Positions 16,309-25,191 of a stretch of DNA of 64,000 nucleotides are shown in pieces. The stretch spans positions 1 through 64,000 of the forward strand of contig CAZTDN010000003.1 of the NCBI GenBank assembly GCA_964611895.1, in the 5' to 3' direction. Position numbers and translations under genes: made by a program. Below the pieces are notes generated by a model. That model was not told where the DNA came from. It saw only the letters and a list, made by a program, of their open reading frames with translations, and ran no database searches. The stretch is from JAIEOG01 sp964611895. GTDB lineage: Bacteria > Bdellovibrionota > FAC87 > UBA2466. Position 1 is the stretch's first letter. Each line of letters starts with the position of its first letter.

Positions 16309-17904
16309 ATGAAGCCCGTTGCTGAAGAAATCCCAAACCACCACTGGGCAGATAATGCCGCCGACGAGTTAATCCAAAAAAAACCCGACCAAGATACGTT
16401 CGTGTGCGCGAGCGGCATCTCCCCCAGCGGCATGGTCCATATCGGCAACTTCCGCGAAGTCATCACGGTCGATTTTGTCGTGCGCGCTTTGAAATCCCGT
16501 GGAAAGAAAACGCGTTTTCTGTATAGCTGGGACGATTACGACGCCTTTCGAAAGGTTCCTGCCAACCTGCCAAATAAAGAGTTACTAGAGAAAAATCTGC
16601 GCCGCCCCATTTCGGATGTCCCCGACGTTTTCGGCAAAGAAGTCTCTTACGCTGCTTATTTCGAAAAACAATTTGAGTCGGAACTGGCCCCGATGGGGAT
16701 ACAGCCGGGATACCTTTACCAAAACCAAGCTTACAAGGCCTGTCGTTATGCTGAGGGAATCCGCACCGCACTGGAAAACCAACCCAAGATTGTAGAGATC
16801 CTCAATGCCGCACGCACGGAGCCCCTACCCGCCGACTGGTCGTGTGTGAGTGTGTTCTGCTCTACCTGTGGCAAAGACGCCACCACAGTCCAAGCTTACA
16901 AATCACCCTACACGATTGAATACAGCTGCAAAATTTGCAAAAAGCAGGACTCCATCCAGTTTGACAAACAGGCCGGAGCGAAGCTTCTTTGGCGCGTCGA
17001 TTGGCCCATGCGCTGGGCATTTGAAGGCGTAGACTTCGAGCCCGGCGGGAAAGACCACTCTTCGATGGGGGGCTCCTACGAAACTGGCGCGAAAATAGTA
17101 CGCGCCGTCTGGAAAAAGGAGCCGCCGTTTTATGTCCAATACGATTTCGTCTTGGCCAAAGGGCTGGGCGCCAAACTTTCGTCCTCGTCAGGCAATCTGA
17201 TTACTTTGGGCGAAGCACAAAGTATTTACGAGCCCGCCGTTATTCGCTGGATCTTCGCCAGCCGAAAGCCGAACTTGGACTTTACCATCGCATTTGATCT
17301 GGATGTCATCCGTACTTATGACGACTTTGATCGCTGTGAGCGATATGCATACGCACAGGAGCCGGGCGAACCCCGAAAAGTGAGTTATGAAAAACGTATC
17401 TATGAGCTCGCATGCGTAGAAGCCCCAACCAGCTGGACTCAAATGCCTCAGCAGTTTGGATTTCGCCACCTTTGCAATCAACTGCAGATCAACGAAGGAA
17501 GCATCGAAAAAACGCGCGTGCACTATGCGATTCATACCGCTGTCGATGAGGCCCGTTTTCAGCAACGAGCTGTCCGCGCGTGGAAGTGGATTACAGAATT
17601 TGCACCCGAAGAGTTCCGCTTCCAGGTCCGCAACTTAAACCAGCCGGCGCCTAAGACTGCGCACCCAGCTGCCCTGAGGGGAGTGATCGACCTGCTCAAA
17701 CAGCCAGGCATTTCGAAGGTGGCCGAGGATGTGCTCGCAAATAGCATTTATGAAATCATGAAATCCAATGGCTTGGATGCGAAACGCTTTTTCCCCGAAG
17801 TCTACCGAGCGCTCATTGGCAAACCCAATGGACCGAAACTTGCGTCTTTTCTTTTGGCCATCGGACCGGAGCGTTCTATCCAGCTTTTGGAGTCGGCACT
17901 TTAA
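16309..17904 (+). CDS. lysK: Class I lysyl-tRNA synthetase
   Basis: 531 residues. The class I HIGH motif appears as HIGN at 44-47 inside SGISPSGMVHIGN, and the KMSKS motif as KLSSSSG from Lys289. A zinc-binding-like pair set lies at FCSTCGK and SCKICKK near 185-212. Together with GGKDHSSMGGS this identifies the archaeal-type class I LysRS, found in archaea, spirochaetes and some proteobacteria instead of the usual class II enzyme. The KMSKS variant lacks the canonical second Lys. It is divergent from the proline-rich gene and convergent with a ferredoxin gene. A TATA-like box lies about 12 nt before the ATG. Confidence 0.94.
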   Translation: MKPVAEEIPNHHWADNAADELIQKKPDQDTFVCASGISPSGMVHIGNFREVITVDFVVRALKSRGKKTRFLYSWDDYDAFRKVPANLPNKELLEKNLRRPISDVPDVFGKEVSYAAYFEKQFESELAPMGIQPGYLYQNQAYKACRYAEGIRTALENQPKIVEILNAARTEPLPADWSCVSVFCSTCGKDATTVQAYKSPYTIEYSCKICKKQDSIQFDKQAGAKLLWRVDWPMRWAFEGVDFEPGGKDHSSMGGSYETGAKIVRAVWKKEPPFYVQYDFVLAKGLGAKLSSSSGNLITLGEAQSIYEPAVIRWIFASRKPNLDFTIAFDLDVIRTYDDFDRCERYAYAQEPGEPRKVSYEKRIYELACVEAPTSWTQMPQQFGFRHLCNQLQINEGSIEKTRVHYAIHTAVDEARFQQRAVRAWKWITEFAPEEFRFQVRNLNQPAPKTAHPAALRGVIDLLKQPGISKVAEDVLANSIYEIMKSNGLDAKRFFPEVYRALIGKPNGPKLASFLLAIGPERSIQLLESAL

Positions 17905-17908
17905 ACAA

Positions 17909-18196
17909 TCACCAATAAGTCGTTGTTACGGTGCAGTCGCCAAACACGGCGGTGCGGCAGCTCACGCGATCAGTCACCGGCCTGGATTCACGTTGAAGTA
18001 GTTCTTGTTCTTTGTGTGTCTGTTTTGAAAGGTTGGACGCCCCGTCTACAACACGCATATTGCACTTGCCGCAAATAAACTCTGCATCGCACGAAGCAGC
18101 AACCGGCAGGCCTGCTTGTAGAGCTGCCTGGTAGAGAGTGGACCCTGGTTTTACTTCCGCAAACTTTCCACTAGGAATAAAGTATACTCTTGGCAT
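17909..18196 (-). CDS. 2Fe-2S ferredoxin
   Basis: 95 residues with the plant-type/adrenodoxin-like ferredoxin fold. Cys36, Cys42 and Cys45 (CDAEFICGKC) and Cys80 (SCRTAV) bind the 2Fe-2S cluster with CX5CX2C spacing as in vertebrate-type and Isc-type ferredoxins. It would shuttle electrons in the cytoplasm. No partner reductase or Isc gene adjoins it. No Shine-Dalgarno sequence is present; TAAATT ends 6 nt before the ATG with TTGGTA 18 nt upstream, a candidate leaderless promoter. Its end is 4 bp from the convergent lysK stop. Confidence 0.9.
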   Translation of the reverse strand: MPRVYFIPSGKFAEVKPGSTLYQAALQAGLPVAASCDAEFICGKCNMRVVDGASNLSKQTHKEQELLQRESRPVTDRVSCRTAVFGDCTVTTTYW

Positions 18197-18241
18197 CAGA
18201 ACAATTTAGCTCGTTAATGTGAGTGATACCAAGGAGCAGTT

Positions 18242-19240
18242 TTGTCAGACATCAACGCAACGCACCAGGAAATCCAACCCTTAAATGCTCTTTTAACTGA
18301 AGTTTCAAAAACCATTGTAGGGCAGGAACATATGACGCGATCTCTCGTCATTAGCCTCCTCACCGGAGGCCACGTCCTACTTGAGGGACTTCCGGGGCTG
18401 GCAAAGACTCTGGCTGTAAAAACCTTAGCAAAAAGTCTGGACGCCAAGTTCCAACGAGTGCAGTTCACTCCCGATCTCTTGCCCAGCGATCTCATCGGAA
18501 CCATGATTTATCGTGAACAGACGGGGGACTTTGTTGCTAAAAAAGGTCCGATTTTTTGTCACATCTTACTTGCTGACGAGATCAACCGGGCACCTGCCAA
18601 AGTCCAAAGCGCTTTGCTTGAGGCCATGGCCGAGAAACAGGTCACTATTGGCGAAACGACTTACCCAATGGCTGAACCCTTTCTCGTGCTCGCCACACAA
18701 AACCCCATTGAGCAAGAAGGCACGTACCCGCTACCCGAAGCCCAGCTCGATCGTTTCATGTTTAAGTTGCGCGTGCAGTACCCTAGTCGGGCTGAAGAAA
18801 AAGCTATCCTGGAAAGAATGTCCCTACCCGCAATACCGGAAACCAAACCCGTTTGTTCCACCCTCCAAATTCTAGAAATACGCAACCGCGTTCATGAAGT
18901 TTATGTCGACGATAAAATCAAAGACTATATTTTGCGCCTAGTTCTCGCAACCCGACCGCAAGGAGAGCTCCACAAAGGGGAATATACCGGGGAAAAACTC
19001 GCTGACATCCGACAGAGCCTTCGCGTTGGAGCGTCTCCCCGTGCCACTCTCTTTTTGACCGCCGCCGCTAAAGCCTCTGCTCTTTTAGATGGGCGAAACC
19101 ATGTCGTCCCGGATGACATCAAATCCATTGCGGCCGATGTACTACGCCACCGACTGCTGTTGACCTTTGATGCACAGGCTCGCGAAGTTACCACTGACCA
19201 CGTGGTCGACTGGCTGCTCGAAACTGTGACCGTTCCTTAA
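18242..19240 (+). CDS. MoxR-family AAA+ ATPase
   Basis: 332 residues starting at TTG, preceded by AAGGAG at good spacing. Walker A is GLPGLAKT at 49-56; Walker B is LLADEINRA near 107-115; sensor 1 region LATQNPIEQEGTYPLPEAQLDRF is typical of MoxR. These ATPases act as chaperones that activate or insert metals into target proteins, usually those with VWA domains encoded next door. Here it heads a run of six overlapping or closely spaced genes (DUF58, two VWA proteins, BatD-like), the Bat (Bacteroides aerotolerance) layout. Confidence 0.95.
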   Translation: MSDINATHQEIQPLNALLTEVSKTIVGQEHMTRSLVISLLTGGHVLLEGLPGLAKTLAVKTLAKSLDAKFQRVQFTPDLLPSDLIGTMIYREQTGDFVAKKGPIFCHILLADEINRAPAKVQSALLEAMAEKQVTIGETTYPMAEPFLVLATQNPIEQEGTYPLPEAQLDRFMFKLRVQYPSRAEEKAILERMSLPAIPETKPVCSTLQILEIRNRVHEVYVDDKIKDYILRLVLATRPQGELHKGEYTGEKLADIRQSLRVGASPRATLFLTAAAKASALLDGRNHVVPDDIKSIAADVLRHRLLLTFDAQAREVTTDHVVDWLLETVTVP

Positions 19241-19258
19241 ACCCGACAAAAGGGTGAC

Positions 19259-20140
19259 ATGATTGCTTTTGGAAAAAATGTGCTCCAGGCTGTCGCGCAA
19301 CTAGAAATCCGGTCGCGCCGAAACATCGCCTCGCTACTGACCGGAGATTATCGCAGCCCGTTCCGCGGTAGTGGCATGCAGTTCAAGGAGTTCCGCCAAT
19401 ACGAACCGGGGGATGATATCCGGCACATGAGCTGGCCCGTTACCGCCCGTACCGGGAAACCCACAGTAAAAATTTACGAAGAAGAACGTGAACTGAACGT
19501 CGTTCTGTTGGTAGACGTCAGTTCAAGCACGCTTCTCGGAGATAATCACCGCCGAAAAATTGACATGTATGCCGAAATCGCAGCGCTGATCGGGCTGGGC
19601 GCGATTAAGTCCGGAGATCCTTTTGCCACAATCCTGTTCTCTGACACGGTCCTACACTACCTCCCCCCAAGGCGTTCCCAAGACCATGTGCGCAGAGCGA
19701 TGTTGCACATCTTAGAGAATCCTCAAGGCCAGGCAAAAAGCGACCTGAGGCCTGCTATCGCCTATGCCAAGTCCGTGCTCAAATCCCGCTCGTTGGTGCT
19801 GGTGTTGTCCGATTTTATGATGCCTCCCTTTCCAGCGGAACTGTTGGCGCTGACCACTCGCCATGAAGTAATATTGCTCCATGGGTTCGATGATGCCGAG
19901 GCAGGCGAGAATATTGATGGAGTCTACCCCGTGTATGACCCGGAATCGGGAGAATATTTTCTCTTGGACGGAAACAGCTATCGAGTCTGCGCGGGATTGG
20001 CCGAATTCCAAGCCGGTCTCGTAAGATCGCTAAAGGAACTGGGAAGGCAATGCGGGGCAGATTACGTGCCTTTGCGCACTCAAGATGATTACCTTAAGAG
20101 CTTGGTCACTTTCTTTCGTCGCCGCCACTCTCGTCGCTAG
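19259..20140 (+). CDS. DUF58 protein of the MoxR/Bat operon
   Basis: 293 residues with the DUF58 signature: GSGMQFKEFRQYEPGDDIRH and SWPVTARTGKPTVKIYEEER near 38-77, then LLVDVSSSTLLG, a degenerate VWA-like MIDAS motif (DVSSS). It probably binds the MoxR ATPase or connects it to the VWA proteins. It starts 19 bp after moxR and its 3' end overlaps the next gene by 56 bp, an unusually long same-strand overlap. Cytoplasmic; function in aerotolerance or stress is inferred from the operon type. Confidence 0.92.
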   Translation: MIAFGKNVLQAVAQLEIRSRRNIASLLTGDYRSPFRGSGMQFKEFRQYEPGDDIRHMSWPVTARTGKPTVKIYEEERELNVVLLVDVSSSTLLGDNHRRKIDMYAEIAALIGLGAIKSGDPFATILFSDTVLHYLPPRRSQDHVRRAMLHILENPQGQAKSDLRPAIAYAKSVLKSRSLVLVLSDFMMPPFPAELLALTTRHEVILLHGFDDAEAGENIDGVYPVYDPESGEYFLLDGNSYRVCAGLAEFQAGLVRSLKELGRQCGADYVPLRTQDDYLKSLVTFFRRRHSRR

Positions 20141-20981
20141 ATCCGGCTGGACGGACTTTCGGTTTTCGTTAGAACCATCGCTAATTCAGCCGGGTCAACG
20201 AGCCGTTCTGACTATGAGCCTGGATGAGAAAGATCTCTCCCCCACCCACAACTCTGAGGAGATTTTCCCTGAAGCACAAGATCAGTGGCTTATCCAAACG
20301 CGTCAGCTCGAACTTTTAGACCAGGACTACCGCAAAGAAAAAAATCGATATGTTTGGCGCTACCAGTTCACAGCCTATAACCCGGGCGTAATCCAAATTC
20401 CCCCGGTATCGGTTTCGCTCGGACCCCAAAGCTTTTCTACAGAGGCTGCAACCCTTACCGTGGTAACTGACCGAGCCGATAATGACGGCGAGCTTCGACC
20501 CGATGCGGGCCCCCTCTCCCGTCCGTGGAGCAAATGGTTCTGGATTTTCTTAATCGGCGCACCTGCTCTTGCGGCCCTGCTCTACCGGTACCAAAATCGA
20601 TTTCGCTTCATCAAATCGGAACCAAAGGAACCCAACCTACCGAAAGCTCCCTCGGAGTCGCCTGCGGAGTGGCTGCGCAAACAGCTCCTGATTTTACGGG
20701 CTCGAGTGGAAACCGGCCCTGCAACGTTTTCCCCAGCATTGGCCTGGAGCGCCCTGCTGAGAGAGTACCTAGACAAGCAGACCGGACACCCAGCCATGGC
20801 TTGGACCTCAAGCCAGTTGGCTGAACGGCTGTATCCCGATCCAAAGTCCGTTCGCATAGCGGAAATGATGAGGGAGTGCGATAAAGCCAAATTTCAATCT
20901 CCCCAACAACGACCTGAATCCTCTGAAGAGGTACAGCTCACCTTACGTTGGATTGCAGAAAGTGAGCGCCTCTTTCTATGA
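20085..20981 (+). CDS. Bat-operon membrane protein (DUF4381/BatD-like)
   Basis: 298 residues. An N-terminal hydrophobic segment serves as signal; residues 25-125 look like an Ig-like periplasmic domain with a conserved VWRYQFTAYNPGVIQIPPVSVSL, the style seen in BatD/DUF4381 proteins; a helix lies at about 147-165 and a cytoplasmic tail follows. It sits where a DUF4381 gene usually sits, between DUF58 and the first VWA gene. The start (ATG 20085) lies inside the DUF58 gene in another frame; no better in-frame start exists, so the 56-bp overlap is probably real. The end overlaps batA by ATGA. Confidence 0.78.
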   Translation: MITLRAWSLSFVAATLVARSGWTDFRFSLEPSLIQPGQRAVLTMSLDEKDLSPTHNSEEIFPEAQDQWLIQTRQLELLDQDYRKEKNRYVWRYQFTAYNPGVIQIPPVSVSLGPQSFSTEAATLTVVTDRADNDGELRPDAGPLSRPWSKWFWIFLIGAPALAALLYRYQNRFRFIKSEPKEPNLPKAPSESPAEWLRKQLLILRARVETGPATFSPALAWSALLREYLDKQTGHPAMAWTSSQLAERLYPDPKSVRIAEMMRECDKAKFQSPQQRPESSEEVQLTLRWIAESERLFL

Positions 20982-22012
20982 CGACGTGGGAACTGCTCGA
21001 GCCCAATGGTTTGTACTGGATCACGCTGCCACTGGTGGGCGTGTTTTTCTTCTGGCTCAGAAAGCGGCGTCCAAAACGTTCCACGGTACTCCCGTTCAGT
21101 GGTCCTGTGAGTTTCATGCGAGAAAAAACCCGCCGTCTCAGGTGGGTCTACCGGGGACTTTTTGGGCTCTTTGTTCTAAGTTTGGGGCTGCTGTGCCTAG
21201 TGATTGCCCGTCCTGTAGTTCGTCAAACTTGGAGCGAAAAGACGACAGAAGGCATCGATATTATCCTCTCTCTGGACGTGTCCATCAGCATGGACGCAGA
21301 TGACTTTCACCCTTCGCGAATCGCCGTTGCAAAACAGGTGATCACAGACTTTATCCGCAAACGCCAATATGACCGCATCGGCTTGAATATTTTTGGAGGT
21401 GAAGCCGTTACCAAAAGCCCCCTCACCCGTGACTATGAGTTTTTGATCCGGCAGGTAGAGCAAATTGAGCTTCGGCAGCTCAAACAGGGGACGGCTATTG
21501 GAATGGGGCTTTCCAATGCGATATTGCGATTAAAAGACTCCCAAGCCAAAACCAAAATCATCATTTTACTCACAGATGGGGACAGCAATGTCGGCGCAAT
21601 AAACCCCATTACTGCAAGCCAGCTTGCTCGACAGCAAGGGATCAAGATCTACCCTATTGGGATGGGTCAACAAAATCGAGTAGTCATTCCCATTTACCAA
21701 TACGATGACCAAGGTAGACGGGGCCCCTTGCTCACCCGCATCCCCTCCTACATTAACCCAGCCTTGCTCAAAGAAATCGCGTCCATTACAGGAGGAAAGT
21801 CGTACACGGCACGAGACTCCGGTATGCTCAATCGCATTTTGCAGGAGATCAACACACTCGAAAAGACACGCCTCAAGATGCTCCCACGCCAAAAACAGGA
21901 GGAACGTTTTTTTGCCTTCGCCCTTGCAGCTACTCTCATTCTGCTGGTTTTGTTTTTGCTGTTAGAAACGCGCTTTCGAAGGGGAAATCGTCGATATGTT
22001 GCTGCGTTTTGA
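20978..22012 (+). CDS. batA: BatA-like VWA membrane protein
   Basis: 344 residues. Two N-terminal helices (about 11-25 and 55-75) precede a periplasm-facing VWA domain with the MIDAS DVSIS at 100-104, the Thr in KQGTAIGMGLSNA and LLTDGDSNVGAI, and a C-terminal helix near 310-330. The intact MIDAS should bind a divalent metal and a partner. It overlaps its neighbours by ATGA upstream and 17 bp downstream. In Bacteroides and Francisella BatA forms membrane complexes with BatB linked to oxidative-stress survival. Confidence 0.93.
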   Translation: MTTWELLEPNGLYWITLPLVGVFFFWLRKRRPKRSTVLPFSGPVSFMREKTRRLRWVYRGLFGLFVLSLGLLCLVIARPVVRQTWSEKTTEGIDIILSLDVSISMDADDFHPSRIAVAKQVITDFIRKRQYDRIGLNIFGGEAVTKSPLTRDYEFLIRQVEQIELRQLKQGTAIGMGLSNAILRLKDSQAKTKIIILLTDGDSNVGAINPITASQLARQQGIKIYPIGMGQQNRVVIPIYQYDDQGRRGPLLTRIPSYINPALLKEIASITGGKSYTARDSGMLNRILQEINTLEKTRLKMLPRQKQEERFFAFALAATLILLVLFLLLETRFRRGNRRYVAAF

Positions 22013-23531
22013 AAACCCGCACGCCCTTTGGTTTTTGCTGGCCGTTTGTGCCATCGGCGGTTTTATTTTCTGGTTGGGTCTGCGAAAAGGAGGCTTTTCC
22101 TGGCGCCGATTCACCATTTTTATCCTGGGATTTTCGGCTTGTGTGGTGGGATTTTCTCGCCCTCAGGCAGGTCACTATTCCACAGTTCAGCGCGGCACCC
22201 GCGGGGATCTTTACATCGCTATGGATATATCAAACAGCATGAGATCCCAAGACATCAACCCTTCTCGGTTGGATTTTGCAACGGCGTTTACACTCAGGGT
22301 AATCGACCAAATCCCCGGAATAAGGGTTGCTGTGTTTCCCTTTGCAGCAGATGGGTACTTACAGCTGCCTCTTTCCAGCGACATTGACGCCGCAAAAGAT
22401 CTCATCGCCTCCCTGAACCCCACCGTAACAACAGATCAGGGAACCTGCTTTGATGCGTCTTTGACCACCTTGCTCGAAGCCATTCAAAAGCAAAATACGC
22501 TTTCAAACGATGCCCCAGCTCCCGCGCGAGTTCTGCTGATATCTGATGGGGAATCCCATCAACCGCTCAGTCGAGCTATTCTGAAAAAGTTCGCTTCCAG
22601 CTCAATCGCGATTGACACCCTTGGAGTGGGAACAGAAAACGGCGGAACTATTCCCATGGAAGGCCGACTGGGATTTGGCAATGAAGTGCTGCGAGATTCT
22701 AGCGGCGCCCCCGTACGCACCAAACTCCATGTCAAGCCACTGCGTGAAATGGCAGAAGCGACAGGTGGGGTTTACTATGGACCGCGCTTCGATGAAGCCG
22801 TGCCTTTGGCCGCGGCTTTGCGACGCGCGGCGGAGTTCGGAAAACTTCAAACATCGTTCAAGCTAGAAAAAGAGTACTACCCGTTTTGTTTCTTAATCGC
22901 ACTGCTCCTGTTCGCTTTAGAATTTTTTGCGGGGCGCTGGCATTATTACATTCGTGCTTCGATTTTCTTGGCTTTCGCGTCGTCCATTAGTGTGCATGGG
23001 GAAGAGCAGAGGCACAGCGACGCGTATGACGCCTACAATAAGGGCGTGGAGTTTTCGGCGCAGGGACGAGTGTCGGAAGCAGCCGAATTTTTCCTCGAGG
23101 CCAGCGGTTCGCGGGACGAAAACTTGCGAAAGAGGGCCCTTTATAATTTAGGAAACAGCCTGGTCAAAATGCAAGATCCTGTCCAGGCCATTAGTGCCTA
23201 CCAAAGAGCCTATGACTCCCACTCCTCCTCCAGTAGCGAAGAAAAAGAACTCAATCGCCTCATCTCACAGAATCTTGTTTTCGCGAGCCGAATGAAAATG
23301 GAACAGCAGCAACAGCAACAACAAAACGAAGGTGATGAAGGCGAGGGCAACACCGATAAAACCCCGCCTGATCCCGGCAAAGCAAAACAGTTTACGGCGC
23401 AGTCGTTTAGCGAAGCGCAGAAAAAGAAAATGTTCGATATGGTATCTAGCGAAGACCAACAAGTCCTTCAGAAACTCCAAAAAGGACGCAACAAAAAAAC
23501 ATCCTCAGATGCAGGGGGGAACCCCTGGTGA
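21996..23531 (+). CDS. batB: BatB-like VWA protein fused to TPR (BatB-BatC fusion)
   Basis: 511 residues. Two helices (9-29, 38-55) lead to a VWA domain with MIDAS DISNS at 77-81 and LISDGESHQP near 180. A helix near 290-308 and a second hydrophobic stretch (315-330) follow, then a TPR-type region (GVEFSAQGRVSEAAEFFLEAS and ALYNLGNSLVKMQDPVQAISAYQRAY, about 345-420) and a Gln-rich linker. In many genomes batB and the TPR gene batC are separate, so this is a fusion. The stop overlaps the next start as GTGA. Confidence 0.9.
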   Translation: MLLRFENPHALWFLLAVCAIGGFIFWLGLRKGGFSWRRFTIFILGFSACVVGFSRPQAGHYSTVQRGTRGDLYIAMDISNSMRSQDINPSRLDFATAFTLRVIDQIPGIRVAVFPFAADGYLQLPLSSDIDAAKDLIASLNPTVTTDQGTCFDASLTTLLEAIQKQNTLSNDAPAPARVLLISDGESHQPLSRAILKKFASSSIAIDTLGVGTENGGTIPMEGRLGFGNEVLRDSSGAPVRTKLHVKPLREMAEATGGVYYGPRFDEAVPLAAALRRAAEFGKLQTSFKLEKEYYPFCFLIALLLFALEFFAGRWHYYIRASIFLAFASSISVHGEEQRHSDAYDAYNKGVEFSAQGRVSEAAEFFLEASGSRDENLRKRALYNLGNSLVKMQDPVQAISAYQRAYDSHSSSSSEEKELNRLISQNLVFASRMKMEQQQQQQQNEGDEGEGNTDKTPPDPGKAKQFTAQSFSEAQKKKMFDMVSSEDQQVLQKLQKGRNKKTSSDAGGNPW

Positions 23532-24850
23532 CCATGCGTTCGTGCATCCCGATGGTGCTCTTGGGCGCAGGCGTGCTGGCGCACGGCGAATGGAACACGT
23601 CGGAGCGTTTTTTGACGGAGTGTAACAAGACCACCCTCTACCAGGGCGAAACGATCCGATGCGAGTATGTCTTGTATTCCTTGGAAGACCGCCTGGAAGT
23701 CGAAGTCGTAAAATTTCCGGAGTTTCGTCGATTGTGGAGCGATAATCACGTGCTCCAGCAAGGGGCTTTTTTCCTTCCCGCCAGCAGTTCCAATGAGCGC
23801 CTTCGGAAAGGGGTCATCGGTGCTTATACGCTGACGCCCATTCTTGGCCAAGGCACACCCCAAATGACGCCTATGAAAATAGTCGTACGCTCCCCTGGGC
23901 AAATCGCAGGACAGGCGGATCGCGCATTTTCGAGTGAGCCGGTTGAGCTAAAAGTGCTGCCTCTACCTTCGGCGCCGGCCGGTCTTGCAGAACTATTCCA
24001 AGGGGCCGTGGGAAAGTTTGACCTCGTATCCGAAAGCAGAAACGTCCCATTTTACCCAGGAGAACCGACCTCTTTTCGAGTTTCTCTTTCGGGCAGGGGA
24101 AACTTACCCGACATCAACACACTTCCCCTCCGACTCCCTCCGGAAATCAAGCTGGTTTCCCAAAAGAGTGTGCTAGGCGGAAATGCTGCTTATCCCACGA
24201 AAGTTTTTGAGTTTGTGATCGTCGCTGAGGCAGAACGCCCTGTGGAAATTCCCGCGATTGCGATGCTCGCTTTCAATCCGTTTACTTCTCGTTTTGAAAA
24301 ACTTACCACGAGTGCATTCCAGCTTGCCCCACTGCCGAAACCAAAGGAAATGCTGACGAAGGAAGCTATCGACCTCGGCCCGCCCGAAACCCAGTGGCAT
24401 TCGACACGGCCGTGGTTTGCTTCGCCGATTTTCTGGGCATGCCAAGTTCTGCTGGCAATGATCTGGGCTGGACTGTGCATTCACTCTCTTTATTTGAAGT
24501 GGTTGCGTTACCAAAACCACCACCCACGCGCGCTTCTCAAAAAACGCTGGAAAGAGTTTCGAACGCTTTCCCCAGGCTCACCGGACTGGCTCAGGCGAGC
24601 AGATAGTTTGGTCTTTGAAACCCTGAATGCCCGGACCGGTTTTGAGTTACAAACGCGCAGACAAGCCATGCTATTTGCCAGAAAAAATCTCCCTGGCCCC
24701 CTCGCTGAGGACATCCAAACAATCTTCCTGTTGAGAGAAATGAGTGCTTTTTCACCCCCGCCACAACCCAACCCCGACACCCAGGCCCTTGCGAGCAAGG
24801 TCTGGAAGCTTCAAAAACCCCTGTTTTCGAGGTGGCGGCGCTTGACTTAG
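23528..24850 (+). CDS. batD: BatD-like membrane protein (last gene of Bat operon)
   Basis: 440 residues from GTG 23528 (or ATG 23534), both coupled to the batB stop. A signal peptide is followed by two or three beta-sandwich repeats of the BatD type (YQGETIRCEYVLYS; FYPGEPTSFRVSLSGRGNLPDI), one transmembrane helix near 297-318 and a basic cytoplasmic tail with a helical end. BatD is thought to scaffold BatA/BatB at the membrane. The last codons and the stop fall inside the first copy of a 29-bp tandem repeat. Confidence 0.85.
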   Translation: MTMRSCIPMVLLGAGVLAHGEWNTSERFLTECNKTTLYQGETIRCEYVLYSLEDRLEVEVVKFPEFRRLWSDNHVLQQGAFFLPASSSNERLRKGVIGAYTLTPILGQGTPQMTPMKIVVRSPGQIAGQADRAFSSEPVELKVLPLPSAPAGLAELFQGAVGKFDLVSESRNVPFYPGEPTSFRVSLSGRGNLPDINTLPLRLPPEIKLVSQKSVLGGNAAYPTKVFEFVIVAEAERPVEIPAIAMLAFNPFTSRFEKLTTSAFQLAPLPKPKEMLTKEAIDLGPPETQWHSTRPWFASPIFWACQVLLAMIWAGLCIHSLYLKWLRYQNHHPRALLKKRWKEFRTLSPGSPDWLRRADSLVFETLNARTGFELQTRRQAMLFARKNLPGPLAEDIQTIFLLREMSAFSPPPQPNPDTQALASKVWKLQKPLFSRWRRLT

Positions 24851-24914
24851 CGCATTCGAGGTTGCAGCGCTTGACTTAGCGCCTTCGAGGTTGCAACGCT
24901 TGACTTAGCCCATT
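24828..24914 (+). repeat. Three tandem copies of a 29-bp repeat
   Basis: Units at 24828-24856, 24857-24885 and 24886-24914 each follow CGAGGTtGCaGCGCTTGAC then TTAGCGCATT, with only two or three base differences between copies. The first copy encodes the end and stop codon of the batD-like gene. Every copy contains TTGACT, but only the third has a suitable -10 box downstream, so the triplication has multiplied a -35 element in front of rpoZ. Confidence 0.95.
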
Positions 24915-24927
24915 AATTCCATAGTAT
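24900..24927 (+). promoter_or_regulatory. Promoter for rpoZ
   Basis: TTGACT (24900-24905), a 16-bp spacer and TAGTAT (24922-24927) match a sigma-70-type promoter with five of six and four to five of six bases. Transcription would start near 24934, about 30 nt before the rpoZ start codon. The -35 box belongs to the third copy of the 29-bp repeat. Confidence 0.7.
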
Positions 24928-24965
24928 GGGGCACTTTCAGAAAATGCACAAAGAGGAGTGACCAG

Positions 24966-25181
24966 GTGGCAAGAGTAACCGTTGAAGATTGCTTGGAAAA
25001 AATCCCCAATCGCTTTGAGCTCATCCATATTGCTGCGAAGCGCGTGAAACAAATGGCTAAGGGCGCAAAGCCATTGGTCGATGGTTTTCAAAATAAACCC
25101 GCCGTATTGGCCCTGCGTGAAATTGCAGGGGGTCTGATCAAGAAGCAGACTGAAGAAGAAAACGGCGTGCCGGTCATCTAG
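24966..25181 (+). CDS. rpoZ: RNA polymerase omega subunit
   Basis: 71 residues from a GTG preceded by GAGGAG. It has the omega pattern: MARVTVEDCLEKIPNRFELI, then AAKRVKQMAKG, then NKPAVLALREIAGG. Omega helps fold and hold the beta-prime subunit and in many bacteria forms a ppGpp site. A promoter with its -35 box in a tandem repeat lies just upstream, so rpoZ is probably transcribed separately from the Bat operon. A DUF4340 gene follows after 10 bp and is likely co-transcribed. Confidence 0.95.
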   Translation: MARVTVEDCLEKIPNRFELIHIAAKRVKQMAKGAKPLVDGFQNKPAVLALREIAGGLIKKQTEEENGVPVI

Positions 25182-25191
25182 TCCGCGCCCC

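Noticed and set aside
23300..23330. CAG/CAA repeat tract
   Set aside because: It encodes a poly-Gln linker of the BatB-TPR protein; no sign of an independent repeat.
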